A stretch of DNA of 22,538 bases, from IMG/VR virus record IMGVR_UViG_3300010885_028194, positions 1-22,538 of that record; one strand, given 5' to 3'. Below are positions 6,025 through 13,220 of this stretch, piece by piece (the stretch's first letter is position 1; every line of letters begins with the position of its first letter). Both the position numbers and the translations under genes were made by a program. Source of the DNA: a virus. The notes under the pieces are model-generated. The model did no database searches and was not told where the DNA came from. It worked only from the letters and a program-made list of their open reading frames with translations.

Positions 6025-7044
6025 ATGAGAATTTTTGAAGAATCAAATCCTGATTGGTTTTATATGAATCTACATATGTTTAAAAAAGGGATAATTGATA
6101 AAAGAAGATTAATGGAAGAAGATATAATTTATGACATTAGAGATAATGGTATCGTTATATTAAGATTTGATGACAACTCAGATTATTTTAAATTATTTGA
6201 TTTAGATGAATACAATATTAATACTTTATCTCATATATTTTCTTATTATGGGTACCATGAATATTTTGACCCATATGCCGCAAATCAAGATTTTGACGAA
6301 GGGTATGTTTTAAATTATTTTAATAATGAAAATATGGAGTTATTGGCTGAAATTATGAAAGTTTTTTCTCCCGGTTTAGATGTTACTGAACGTAATAATG
6401 ACCGTAAAATAGCCGATATTCTTCGAACAACATTTGAAAGACAAGTATCAACCATAATTGATGAATATCATTCCCAAGTTGAGAGTGCAATGACATCCGC
6501 GATTGAAAAAAATGTAAAAGAAGAATTCTGTAATATATTTGAAGACGATAAAATATATAATAACGATTCTTGTTTTTACAAATATTACACAACGATTGAC
6601 AATTTAATAAATTTATATGACCATTTAAATGGTAAATCATTACCACCGTATGAAATGTTAAAAAAATTAGGGCATACAAAAAGTGTAGGAGAAGATTATG
6701 GTAACGCATATGATTTAGATTATTTTAAATATTTTGACTTAGAAGAATTTAATAGAGTTACAAAATCTAATTTGGAAGATATGTTAGAAAATATATATGA
6801 TTCTGATAGATTTGTAGATATTGAAGAATATAAGAGAATAATTGAAAAACTATCTAAATTTACCTTTGGTAAATGGTATAATTTACCAAAAAATAAAAAT
6901 AAAATGTTTAAAATCATCGAAATAGACCATGAAACAAATCATATTGTTTTTGAATATAAGAAAAAAATGACACAAGATATCGAAAAAGGGTCAGTATCTT
7001 ACGAAAGATTTAATTTATTTTTATATCACCCGGAATTATTTTAA
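6025..7044 (+). CDS. Hypothetical acidic protein
   Basis: A 339-residue protein that I do not recognise. It is very rich in Asp, Glu, Asn, Tyr and Phe. Residues 1-60 contain a short beta-prone segment (IIYDIRDNGIVILRFDDN). The middle (about 115-175) looks helical, with a KNVKEEFCNIFEDD stretch. The C-terminal 60 residues (FGKWYNLPKNKNKMFKIIEIDHETNHIVFEY) look like a small beta barrel. It has no signal peptide, no membrane span and no catalytic motif that I can name. It starts 14 bases after a TATTTATG element within the dyad shared with the divergent tmRNA promoter. The M20-type gene follows after 41 bases with its own promoter box. Confidence 0.75.
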   Translation: MRIFEESNPDWFYMNLHMFKKGIIDKRRLMEEDIIYDIRDNGIVILRFDDNSDYFKLFDLDEYNINTLSHIFSYYGYHEYFDPYAANQDFDEGYVLNYFNNENMELLAEIMKVFSPGLDVTERNNDRKIADILRTTFERQVSTIIDEYHSQVESAMTSAIEKNVKEEFCNIFEDDKIYNNDSCFYKYYTTIDNLINLYDHLNGKSLPPYEMLKKLGHTKSVGEDYGNAYDLDYFKYFDLEEFNRVTKSNLEDMLENIYDSDRFVDIEEYKRIIEKLSKFTFGKWYNLPKNKNKMFKIIEIDHETNHIVFEYKKKMTQDIEKGSVSYERFNLFLYHPELF

Positions 7045-7062
7045 TATTTCAAAATAATTTCT

Positions 7063-7070
7063 TATCTTTG
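7063..7070 (+). promoter_or_regulatory. TATCTTTG box before the M20-type gene
   Basis: This box is identical to the -7 boxes of the tmRNA and the clp gene, and lies 15 bases before the ATG at 7086. No clear TTG/TTTG is seen 19-21 bases upstream, so this is a half-consensus call. Confidence 0.45.
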
Positions 7071-7085
7071 TAAAAAACATATAAA

Positions 7086-7916
7086 ATGTCAAGAAATTTA
7101 GAATTATTAAAACAAGTATTATCAATTCCAACTCACACTTACGAAGAAGAACAAATGGTTCAATTTATTGTTGATTGGTGTAAACAAAACAATATTGAAT
7201 ATTATGTTGATGAACATCTTAATGTTTATGCAACCAAGCAAACCGGAGAAATTTCAGAAGATTTTATGTTTCCATGTGTAATATCTCACACAGATACAGT
7301 TCATAAGATTGATACAATTAACGTTTATGAGGAAATGAGAAGAAACTCAGACGGAGAATTATCATTATCTTTAAAAGCCTATAATGATGAAGGTAATCCA
7401 ACCGGAATCGGTGGAGATGATAAATGTGGGGTTTTTGCTTGTATTGAATTGTTAAAAGAATTACCAAATCTTAAGGCGGCGTTTTTTGTATCTGAAGAAA
7501 CCGGATGTCATGGTTCAAGATATGCGGATAAAAGTTTTTTTTCCAATGTGGGATACGCCATTCAGTTTGACGGACCTGAAAATTGGATGATAACCGAAAC
7601 TTGTTTTGGAACTAGATTATTTGACAGAAATGGTGAATTTTTTGAAAAATGTGATAAAATCATTAATGAAAATATGAATGATAAACGTAAATATATGACA
7701 CATCCGTATACTGATGTATATGCACTTAAAAGTTTATTTAATTTCTCTTGTATTAATATTTCTATAGGGTATTATGATTACCACACCAAAAATGAATACG
7801 TAGTTGTAGAAGATACATTCAATGGTATTGAGATTGGTAAAAAAATGATAGAAACATTAGGGTATAAAAAATATGAATACTCACAACAAAGTTCATCTAC
7901 ATTTAGATATTGGTAA
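7086..7916 (+). CDS. Compact M20-type zinc aminopeptidase (peptidase T-like)
   Basis: A 276-residue protein with the five metal-ligand positions of the M20/M28 clan in order: SHTDTVH (His68, Asp70), GIGGDDKCG (Asp111), SEETGCHGS (Glu137-Glu138 as general base and ligand), QFDGP (Asp162) and YDYHTKNEYV (His233). This is the arrangement of di-zinc aminopeptidases such as PepT, which trim short peptides in the cytoplasm. Typical PepT is about 400 residues because a dimerisation or lid domain sits between the fourth and fifth ligands. Here only about 70 residues separate them, so the lid is reduced or absent. That could change substrate length preference. It carries a host-type promoter box and is followed by a terminator. 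It could supply amino acids from degraded host peptides, which is inference. Confidence 0.85.
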   Translation: MSRNLELLKQVLSIPTHTYEEEQMVQFIVDWCKQNNIEYYVDEHLNVYATKQTGEISEDFMFPCVISHTDTVHKIDTINVYEEMRRNSDGELSLSLKAYNDEGNPTGIGGDDKCGVFACIELLKELPNLKAAFFVSEETGCHGSRYADKSFFSNVGYAIQFDGPENWMITETCFGTRLFDRNGEFFEKCDKIINENMNDKRKYMTHPYTDVYALKSLFNFSCINISIGYYDYHTKNEYVVVEDTFNGIEIGKKMIETLGYKKYEYSQQSSSTFRYW

Positions 7917-7923
7917 CAACTAA

Positions 7924-7953
7924 CCCCCCCCCCTCTTAATGAGGGGTTTTTTA
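7924..7953 (+). terminator. Terminator with a C10 tract
   Basis: CCCCTC (7930-7935) pairs with GAGGGG (7941-7946) across a TTAAT loop and is followed by TTTTTT. Six further C residues precede the stem, making a run of ten, which is odd in such an AT-rich sequence. The stem belongs to the same family as three other terminators here. Confidence 0.85.
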
Positions 7954-7964
7954 TTAAATGACGG

Positions 7965-7972
7965 TATTTATA
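7965..7972 (+). promoter_or_regulatory. TATTTATA element before the repeat-nuclease gene
   Basis: GTATTTATAATTG lies 20 bases before ATG 7993 and after the terminator. Its position supports starting the gene at 7993 rather than at the upstream in-frame codon at 7939, which lies inside the terminator. Confidence 0.4.
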
Positions 7973-7992
7973 ATTGTATTAAATACGTTTTA

Positions 7993-9534
7993 ATGAAAAA
8001 TCAACATAAATTGTTAATAGAACAAATACCGTTAAAATTTTCACATAAATCTCCTAAAGAATTAAATAAGGAGATTCAAAGTTTTATTATCAATAATAAT
8101 ATTAAAGGCCGTAAACAATTAATGCATTCTTCTGACTCTGAAAATGATTGGGGGACTGGTCAGATGTATAAAACGGCGGGACCACATGGATTAAACATAT
8201 TGCATAAATTATTTCCAAAAAAAACTCAGGAAGAAAAGTTAAAAGAAATTAAAAACTTTATTAAAAAAAATAATATTAAAAATCGCAATCAATTAAAGTA
8301 TTCTTCTGACATTGATAATGATTGGGGGGTAGGTGGTATGCATGTTTTTTTAAAAGATTTAAATTTTTTGGATAGTTTTTTTCCCGAAAAATCCAATGAA
8401 CAAAAAATAAAAGAAATTACTAATTTTGTTAAAAAAAATAAAATTAAAAATTATAACCAATTAATTCACACTTCTGACCGAGATAATGGATGGGGTCACG
8501 GGGGTATGGCTTCAACTGCAAAAGAACTAAATATATTAGATAATTTATTCCCTGAAAAATCTGATGAACAGAAAATAAAAGAAATTACCAATTTTGTTTT
8601 TAAAAATAAAATACAAAGTCGTACCGAATTAAAATTTTCTTCCAACCCTGAAAATGGATGGGGTCCGATGGCTATGTATAAAGAATCATTACCATCAAAA
8701 TTAAATATTTTAGATGACTTGTTTGGGTTTGAGAAAAAAGAATCAATAGGTGAGAAAAAAGTTTATGAATCACTATTAAAACTTGGGTATGAAGTAATAA
8801 AAGGAAGAAATGGGTTACGTCCTGGCGTCGCAGTAAGACAGTATACATTTAACGATTGTCATAGTCCAAAAGGAACAAATTTTTGTAACAGACTAAAAAT
8901 GGATTTTTATTTGATAACCGGTGAGAATGAAAAAATTGTTATTGAGTTTAATGGAGAACAACATTATAAATCCGTTAAAAGGTGGGGTGGAGATGAAGGA
9001 TTAGAATATCGTCAGGAATGTGACAGGATAAAAGAGGAATATTGTAAAAATAATAAAATTAGATTAATTGTTATTCCATATTGGGATTTAAATACAATTG
9101 ATGAGATAGTGACATCGGAAATAAAACCTTATAAAAAAATGAAAAAAAATATTAAATCAAAAACAGTAAAACTAACTGAGTCAGATTTGAGTAGAATTGT
9201 AAAACGTGTGATTAAAGAAAGTAAAATTAGTAATACAGTACTTAGAAGATTACATAATCCTGAAACTAAAAAATTTATTGAAAAATGTGCAATGAGTGAT
9301 ATAAAATACGCAAATGAACATAACCGTAGTCCAATGTATGTTTACAATCTCCTTCATGAAATTTTAAATAACGAAAAATTAGGAACTCAATTTTTGGTAC
9401 CTACTGACACTAACCCAAATGGTGATTTGGAATTTGATTTTGGTGGAAATACTGAAGATGAAGTTTTACATTTTTTGGAAGAAACATATGGAGATATGAT
9501 TTTAAATATTTATAAAAAATATAAGAAAAAATAA
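7993..9534 (+). CDS. Repeat-containing Vsr/PD-(D/E)XK-like nuclease fused to a phage C-terminal domain
   Basis: I start it at ATG 7993 (513 residues), since 7939 lies in a terminator. Residues 20-248 are four repeats of 56-58 residues, each with a helical start (EIxNFIKKNxIKNRxQL), an SSDxxNGWG core and an LNILDxLFPEK end; they are probably DNA-binding. Residues about 250-382 look like a PD-(D/E)XK or Vsr-type nuclease, with GEKKVYESLLKLGYEV, KMDFYL, IVIEFNGEQHYK and EYCKNNKIRLIVIPYW. This repeat-plus-nuclease plan is that of phage homing endonucleases. From Met383 (ATG 9139) a different 131-residue module follows, starting with a KTVKLTESDLSRIVKRVIKES helix of the kind seen at the N-terminus of other phage proteins. 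The fusion looks secondary. Overall nuclease call moderate; exact catalytic residues unproven. Confidence 0.7.
   Translation: MKNQHKLLIEQIPLKFSHKSPKELNKEIQSFIINNNIKGRKQLMHSSDSENDWGTGQMYKTAGPHGLNILHKLFPKKTQEEKLKEIKNFIKKNNIKNRNQLKYSSDIDNDWGVGGMHVFLKDLNFLDSFFPEKSNEQKIKEITNFVKKNKIKNYNQLIHTSDRDNGWGHGGMASTAKELNILDNLFPEKSDEQKIKEITNFVFKNKIQSRTELKFSSNPENGWGPMAMYKESLPSKLNILDDLFGFEKKESIGEKKVYESLLKLGYEVIKGRNGLRPGVAVRQYTFNDCHSPKGTNFCNRLKMDFYLITGENEKIVIEFNGEQHYKSVKRWGGDEGLEYRQECDRIKEEYCKNNKIRLIVIPYWDLNTIDEIVTSEIKPYKKMKKNIKSKTVKLTESDLSRIVKRVIKESKISNTVLRRLHNPETKKFIEKCAMSDIKYANEHNRSPMYVYNLLHEILNNEKLGTQFLVPTDTNPNGDLEFDFGGNTEDEVLHFLEETYGDMILNIYKKYKKK
8050..8736 (+). repeat. Four tandem protein-coding repeats of about 57 codons
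   Basis: These encode residues 20-77, 78-133, 134-189 and 190-248 of the repeat-nuclease protein. Units 2 and 3 are closest to each other in length and sequence; unit 4 diverges at its end (LNILDDLFGFEKK) where it joins the nuclease domain. The shared core is S-S/T-D/N-x-x-N-x-W-G. Confidence 0.85.
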
Positions 9535-9561
9535 ATATGAATGTAATAAACTATTAAAATA

Positions 9562-9588
9562 AAAAAAGGGGATTAATTCCCCTTTTTT
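9562..9588. terminator. Bidirectional terminator between convergent genes
   Basis: AAAAAAGGGGA (9562-9572) pairs with TCCCCTTTTTT (9578-9588) across a TTAAT loop. It serves both the repeat-nuclease gene and the convergent clp gene. The clp stop codon (9575-9573) lies in the loop and its last codons form one arm. Confidence 0.85.
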
Positions 9589-11621
9589 GTTTTAGTAACC
9601 TTTTTTGGACTACCTTCTTTTTTGACTACGATAGTTTCACCATCATCAGTTGTCAAGGAATACTTGATACCTTCTTTGATGTTACCTTTAAGAACTTCTT
9701 CAGAAACAAAGTCCTCCACTTTATCTTGAATTGCTCTCTTCAAAGGTCTTGCTCCGTACATCTCATCAAACCCAACTTTAGAAATCATTTTTTCAATTGA
9801 TTCATCAAAGGTAATTTGATATTTCAAACCATCTAATCTTGTTTTAAGTTTAGATAATTCAATTCCAACTATCTTATTAACGTGTTCTTGTTTTAATGAA
9901 TTAAAAACAACGATATCATCAATACGATTTATAAACTCAGGAGAGAAGAATTTTTTAAGTTCTTTCTGTAATGTTTCTTTACGTAGTTCTTCGTTTGCAA
10001 ATACGTTATTAGCATTTGTGAATCCTACACCGGCACCAAAGTCTTGCATTTTCTTAATACCCAAGTTTGATGTCATGATGATAATACAATTCTTAAAATT
10101 GATTTTACGACCTAAGCCATCTGTCATGTGACCATCATCCAACATTTGAAGTAACGCTGAGAAAATATCTTTATTTGCTTTCTCAATCTCATCAAATAAT
10201 ATAACTGAATATGGTTTATTTTTAACTTGTTCTGTTAACTGTCCACCTTCCTCATATCCAACATATCCTGGAGGTGCTCCGACTAAACGAGATACAGTAT
10301 GTTTTTCTTGGTATTCTGACATATCAACACGAATCAATGAATCTTCACTACCAAACACTTCTTTCGCTAATTGTTTTGCCAAATAAGTTTTACCAACACC
10401 GGTGGACCCTAAGAAAATAAATGAACCTATAGGTCTATTAGGGTCTTTTATACCCAATCTATTTCTCCTGATTGACTTTGTTATTCTTTTTACAGCCTCT
10501 TCTTGACCAATAACTTTATTATTTAGATTGGAATCCAAATCAACTAATGCTTTTGTATCATCAGCGTTTAATTTACTAACAGGTATTTTAGTCATATTAG
10601 AAACCACATCATATACTAACTCAAGAGAAACTTCTCTTTTTTGAGTTGATAAACCCTGTTCAAATTTCTTTTTTTCCTCATCTAATTTTGCCAAAATCTT
10701 TCGTTCTTTATCTCTCAATTCAGCGGCTTCCTCATATTTTTGAGTTTTAACCACATTTAATTTTTGAAGTTTTATTTCGGCCGCCTTTGATTTTAGTTCT
10801 TCAATTATTTCAGGTAATTTCATATCAACTTGACATCTAGCACCAACTTCATCAAGAATATCGATTGCCTTATCCGGAAACTCTCTATCTGTGATATATC
10901 TTTCTGCCAAGTTAACACATGACATCAATACTTCATCAGTGAATAATACTTTGTGGAAATTTTGATATTTCTCTTTTAAGTTACTTAGAATTTCAAAAGT
11001 TTGTTCTTTGGTAGCACCATCAACAATCACCTTTTGGAATCTACGTTCCAACGCTCCGTCTTTTTCAAAGTTCTTACGATATTCATCAAGAGTCGTAGCA
11101 CCAATACATTGTATTTCACCTCTCGCTAATGCCGGTTTGAATATGTTAGATGCGTCTAACGAACCTGATGAATTACCAGCACCTACAATGGTATGTATTT
11201 CATCAATAAAAATAATAATATCAGGATTAGCTTGTAATTCTTCGATTATTACCTTCATTCTTTCTTCAAATTGCCCACGATACTTTGTCCCGGCAACAAT
11301 TGAAGTCATTTCTAATGAAAGGATTCTTTTGTCCGCTAAATTTCGGGGACAATCACCTTCATAGATTTTCATGGCTAAACCTTCAGCAATTGCGGTTTTA
11401 CCACAACCCGGTTCACCAATAATAATTGGATTGTTTTTCTTTCTACGAGAAAGAATTTGTGCAATCCTAAGAATTTCTTTTTCTCTACCAACTACGGGGT
11501 CAAGCTTACCTTGTTCAGCCAATTTAATCAAATCTCTGCTAAAGTTATCTAACGCCGGTGTTTGAGAGTCAGAAATCTTTTTACTTTCTTTCCTGTTTTC
11601 ATCATCCATTGATTCTATCAT
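9573..11621 (-). CDS. clpC: ClpC-type AAA+ unfoldase lacking the N-domain
   Basis: A 682-residue protein with two AAA+ modules. D1: Walker A GEPGCGKT (69-76), pore loop KYRG (113-116), Walker B IIIFIDE (135-141) and ALERRF (190-195). A short middle domain has the UVR-like [13 protein letters not shown] (295-307) typical of ClpC. D2: Walker A GSTGVGKT (405-412), pore loop GYVG (452-455), Walker B VILFDE (473-478), TSNLG (517-521), GVGF (531-534) at the ClpP-docking loop, PEFINR (561-566) and GARPLKR (623-629). ClpB disaggregases have a long coiled-coil middle domain and no such loop, so this is a ClpP-partner type. Host ClpC is about 840 residues; the roughly 150-residue adaptor-binding N-domain is missing, replaced by 22 polar residues. 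No ClpP gene is in the window, so it would have to use host ClpP. Divergent from hsp20; a TATCTTTG box lies 17-24 bases upstream. Confidence 0.93.
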   Translation of the reverse strand: MIESMDDENRKESKKISDSQTPALDNFSRDLIKLAEQGKLDPVVGREKEILRIAQILSRRKKNNPIIIGEPGCGKTAIAEGLAMKIYEGDCPRNLADKRILSLEMTSIVAGTKYRGQFEERMKVIIEELQANPDIIIFIDEIHTIVGAGNSSGSLDASNIFKPALARGEIQCIGATTLDEYRKNFEKDGALERRFQKVIVDGATKEQTFEILSNLKEKYQNFHKVLFTDEVLMSCVNLAERYITDREFPDKAIDILDEVGARCQVDMKLPEIIEELKSKAAEIKLQKLNVVKTQKYEEAAELRDKERKILAKLDEEKKKFEQGLSTQKREVSLELVYDVVSNMTKIPVSKLNADDTKALVDLDSNLNNKVIGQEEAVKRITKSIRRNRLGIKDPNRPIGSFIFLGSTGVGKTYLAKQLAKEVFGSEDSLIRVDMSEYQEKHTVSRLVGAPPGYVGYEEGGQLTEQVKNKPYSVILFDEIEKANKDIFSALLQMLDDGHMTDGLGRKINFKNCIIIMTSNLGIKKMQDFGAGVGFTNANNVFANEELRKETLQKELKKFFSPEFINRIDDIVVFNSLKQEHVNKIVGIELSKLKTRLDGLKYQITFDESIEKMISKVGFDEMYGARPLKRAIQDKVEDFVSEEVLKGNIKEGIKYSLTTDDGETIVVKKEGSPKKVTKTKKGN

Positions 11622-11637
11622 ATAAATTGTTTTTTTA

Positions 11638-11645
11638 CAAAGATA
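11638..11645 (-). promoter_or_regulatory. TATCTTTG box of the clp gene
   Basis: TATCTTTG on the minus strand (11645-11638), ending 16 bases before the ATG at 11621, is identical to the tmRNA -7 box. No good -33 TTTG is seen at the right spacing, so an activator may be needed, or the match is partial. Confidence 0.5.
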
Positions 11646-11670
11646 ACAAATTTTAAACTAAAAATAAAAT

Positions 11671-11739
11671 ATTGTCATATTGTCAGTTAAAAATATTTTT
11701 AATGACATTTAGACATATTATGTTTTATTAACATGTCTA
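11671..11739. promoter_or_regulatory. Operator-like repeats between clpC and hsp20
   Basis: This 194-base divergent intergenic region contains ATTGTCA twice (11671-11677 and 11679-11685) and AATGACA (11701-11707). It also has a perfect inverted repeat, TAGACAT (11710-11716) with ATGTCTA (11733-11739), at a 16-base gap. The related TGTC/GACA cores suggest a regulator binding site shared by the two chaperone genes. No TATTTATA element is seen before hsp20. Confidence 0.45.
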
Positions 11740-11815
11740 ATTTTCATTTAATGTCCTAATGGCATAAAATTAGTTAATTTATTTGAAAATAAAAATAAAA
11801 AAAAAATAAAAATTT

Positions 11816-12202
11816 ATGTATTACAAATTTTCAAACTTAGACAACCTTTTTGATGGGTTTTTCGGTCAACCAACATATAGTAGTATGGTTGTAAAAAACT
11901 CAAATAAAGAACCTTATGAGGTTAACTACACAAAAGATGGGGCTTACTTATTTTTTGATGTTCCGGGTTTTAATAAAACAAACCTAAAAGTAGAGATGGA
12001 AGGTGGTATTCTTTACATTGATGGTAAAAGAACCTATAAACTAAATGGTGAGGACTCAGAAAAGACAATCTCACAAAAATTTAAGATTGGACAAGAGTAT
12101 AATCCTGATAACATTGAAGCAACTATAGAAGATGGTATTCTAACTGTGTTTGTCGCTAACTACAAGAAAACGGAAAAGAAAAAAAGAATAAGTTTATTGT
12201 AA
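11816..12202 (+). CDS. hsp20: Small heat-shock protein (Hsp20 / alpha-crystallin family)
   Basis: A 128-residue protein with the plan of bacterial small heat-shock proteins: a short N-terminal arm with aromatic residues (LDNLFDGFFG, 8-17), an alpha-crystallin domain (about 34-117) including FDVPGFNKTNLKVEMEGGILYIDGKR, and the conserved late block EDGILTVFVANYKK (105-118) corresponding to A-x-x-x-n-G-v-L. The C-terminal RISLL provides the I-x-I/L anchor used for oligomer assembly. Such proteins hold unfolded clients without ATP; Hsp20 is also common in T4-like cyanophages. Here it is divergent from the N-domain-less clpC across a repeat-rich region, which suggests joint control, and is followed by a strong terminator. 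The leader is A-rich with no Shine-Dalgarno site. The assignment is firm; its client proteins are unknown. Confidence 0.93.
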   Translation: MYYKFSNLDNLFDGFFGQPTYSSMVVKNSNKEPYEVNYTKDGAYLFFDVPGFNKTNLKVEMEGGILYIDGKRTYKLNGEDSEKTISQKFKIGQEYNPDNIEATIEDGILTVFVANYKKTEKKKRISLL

Positions 12203-12207
12203 CAATC

Positions 12208-12236
12208 AACCCCTCTTTCGAAGAGGGGTTTTTATT
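12208..12236 (+). terminator. Terminator after hsp20
   Basis: A 10-bp stem, AACCCCTCTT (12208-12217) with AAGAGGGGTT (12221-12230), has a TCG loop and is followed by TTTATTTTTT. It shares the CCCCTC/GAGGGG stem of the terminator family. Confidence 0.9.
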
Positions 12237-12252
12237 TTTTCATATTTTGATA

Positions 12253-12260
12253 TATTTATA
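12253..12260 (+). promoter_or_regulatory. TATTTATA element
   Basis: It sits within ATATTTTGATATATTTATAA, a 20-base stretch repeated exactly before the gene at 14330. The core lies 15 bases before the ATG at 12276. Confidence 0.45.
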
Positions 12261-12275
12261 ATAAAAATATAAATT

Positions 12276-12851
12276 ATGAAACATCTATTTAATGATATTC
12301 CACAATCTGAAAAACAAAGGATTTTGGAAATGCACGGAGTTAAAAAAAGTATAATCTCTGAAGAAACTACAGATACAAGTATTTTAAATTTCTGTTCAAA
12401 ATGTAATGAACCAGAAAATATATGTGGTACAAAGAAAATGAGTCCGGATACTCTAAATAAATTCTCTGCCGAGTTAGTAACTATACTTAGTGGAGGAGCA
12501 CCAAAGAAAGGTATTTTAGGATTGGGAGGAAAAAATTATTCAAGAGTGGTTGATATTTTCAAACAATTACAAAATGAAGGTAATTTTTTAGATTTTTGTG
12601 ATTTATCAAAACAATATGGTAATGGAGGTGATGTACTTTCACTTTGTAACGATTTAAATAGTAAATTAGATAGTGATAGTAAAAGAAGTGTTATTGAAGT
12701 TTTAAATATTTTAGTTAACACAATTCAACCATGTCAACGTAAAGTAATTAAAAAACCAATTCAAAAAAAACCAATTAAGAAAAACCCAATCGTAACACCT
12801 CCGATTAAAAAACCACCATTTAATGACGATAGATATTACGCAAGTAAATAA
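12276..12851 (+). CDS. Hypothetical protein with a prohead-leader-like N-terminus
   Basis: A 191-residue protein. Residues 1-30 (DIPQSEKQRILEMHGVKKSIISEE) form an amphipathic helix ending in ISE, the (I/L)-x-E pattern cut by T4-type prohead proteases. Leaders of this kind recur in large Bacteroidota phages, so it may be packaged into the head and processed. The body (about 36-150) has a possible zinc site, FCSKCNEPENICG, and three more cysteines (FCDL, SLCN, QPCQ). The last 35 residues are a basic, proline-rich tail with repeated KKPI/KKNPI units, which could bind DNA. Gene order (own promoter motif, own terminator) gives no operon clue. Function unknown; the packaging idea is inference. Confidence 0.75.
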   Translation: MKHLFNDIPQSEKQRILEMHGVKKSIISEETTDTSILNFCSKCNEPENICGTKKMSPDTLNKFSAELVTILSGGAPKKGILGLGGKNYSRVVDIFKQLQNEGNFLDFCDLSKQYGNGGDVLSLCNDLNSKLDSDSKRSVIEVLNILVNTIQPCQRKVIKKPIQKKPIKKNPIVTPPIKKPPFNDDRYYASK

Positions 12852-12856
12852 ATTTT

Positions 12857-12885
12857 AAACCCCCACGTAAAAATGGGGGTTTTTT
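12857..12885 (+). terminator. Terminator
   Basis: A 9-bp stem, AAACCCCCA (12857-12865) with TGGGGGTTT (12874-12882), has an 8-base loop and is followed by TTT. Confidence 0.85.
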
Positions 12886-12887
12886 AA

Positions 12888-12895
12888 TATTTATC
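12888..12895 (+). promoter_or_regulatory. TATTTATC element
   Basis: It begins 6 bases after the terminator stem and ends 4 bases before the ATG at 12900. Initiation from a -10-like element here would start inside or at the gene, so either the mRNA is leaderless or the start codon lies slightly further in. Confidence 0.3.
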
Positions 12896-12899
12896 ATTT

Positions 12900-13220
12900 A
12901 TGAAACCGTTTATTAAATATATCGAATCGTTAGAATCTGATTCAAAATTACTTTCAATTTATAAAGAACTTAGAGAAGAATTTCAGCAATTGGGGTTTAC
13001 TGAAAAAGATTTAGAAAATCCTCCTAAGTATACTCATAATATGATGAAATTATATGATGAGTTTGGTGTTGAAAAAAATAAACTATTAAAAGAATTGAAG
13101 AGTTTTTTTAACGATATTGACATTAATGATTTTAATGATTATATTATGAGTAAGATGGAATTAATTAATAAAATAACTCCATTATCTAAACATAATAAAA
13201 GAAAAAACAATGGCGATTAA
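12900..13220 (+). CDS. Hypothetical helical protein
   Basis: A 106-residue charged, mostly helical protein with no recognised family. It begins MKPFIKYIESLESDSKLLSIYKEL. The segment around QQLGFTEKDLENPPKYTHNMM could be a turn between two helices, and the C-terminal end is basic (SKHNKRKNNGD). It overlaps the KTSC gene by 11 bases, with the stop inside the next start region, so the two are probably translated together. There are no cysteines and no membrane span. Confidence 0.7.
   Translation: MKPFIKYIESLESDSKLLSIYKELREEFQQLGFTEKDLENPPKYTHNMMKLYDEFGVEKNKLLKELKSFFNDIDINDFNDYIMSKMELINKITPLSKHNKRKNNGD

Noticed and set aside
7939-7992. Upstream start for the repeat-nuclease gene
   Set aside because: Codons lie within the terminator of the preceding gene and upstream of the promoter-like element; ATG 7993 is better placed.
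8050-8736. CRISPR-like spaced repeat
   Set aside because: Repeats are coding, in frame, about 170 bases long and degenerate; no short identical repeats with unique spacers occur anywhere in the window.
11008-11364. Plus-strand frame of 118 codons inside clpC
   Set aside because: Antisense of strongly conserved ClpC motifs (Walker B and pore loop), with no independent start signals.
9573-11621. ClpB disaggregase
   Set aside because: The middle domain is short with a UVR-like motif, and a GVGF loop is present; ClpB has a long coiled-coil and no such loop.
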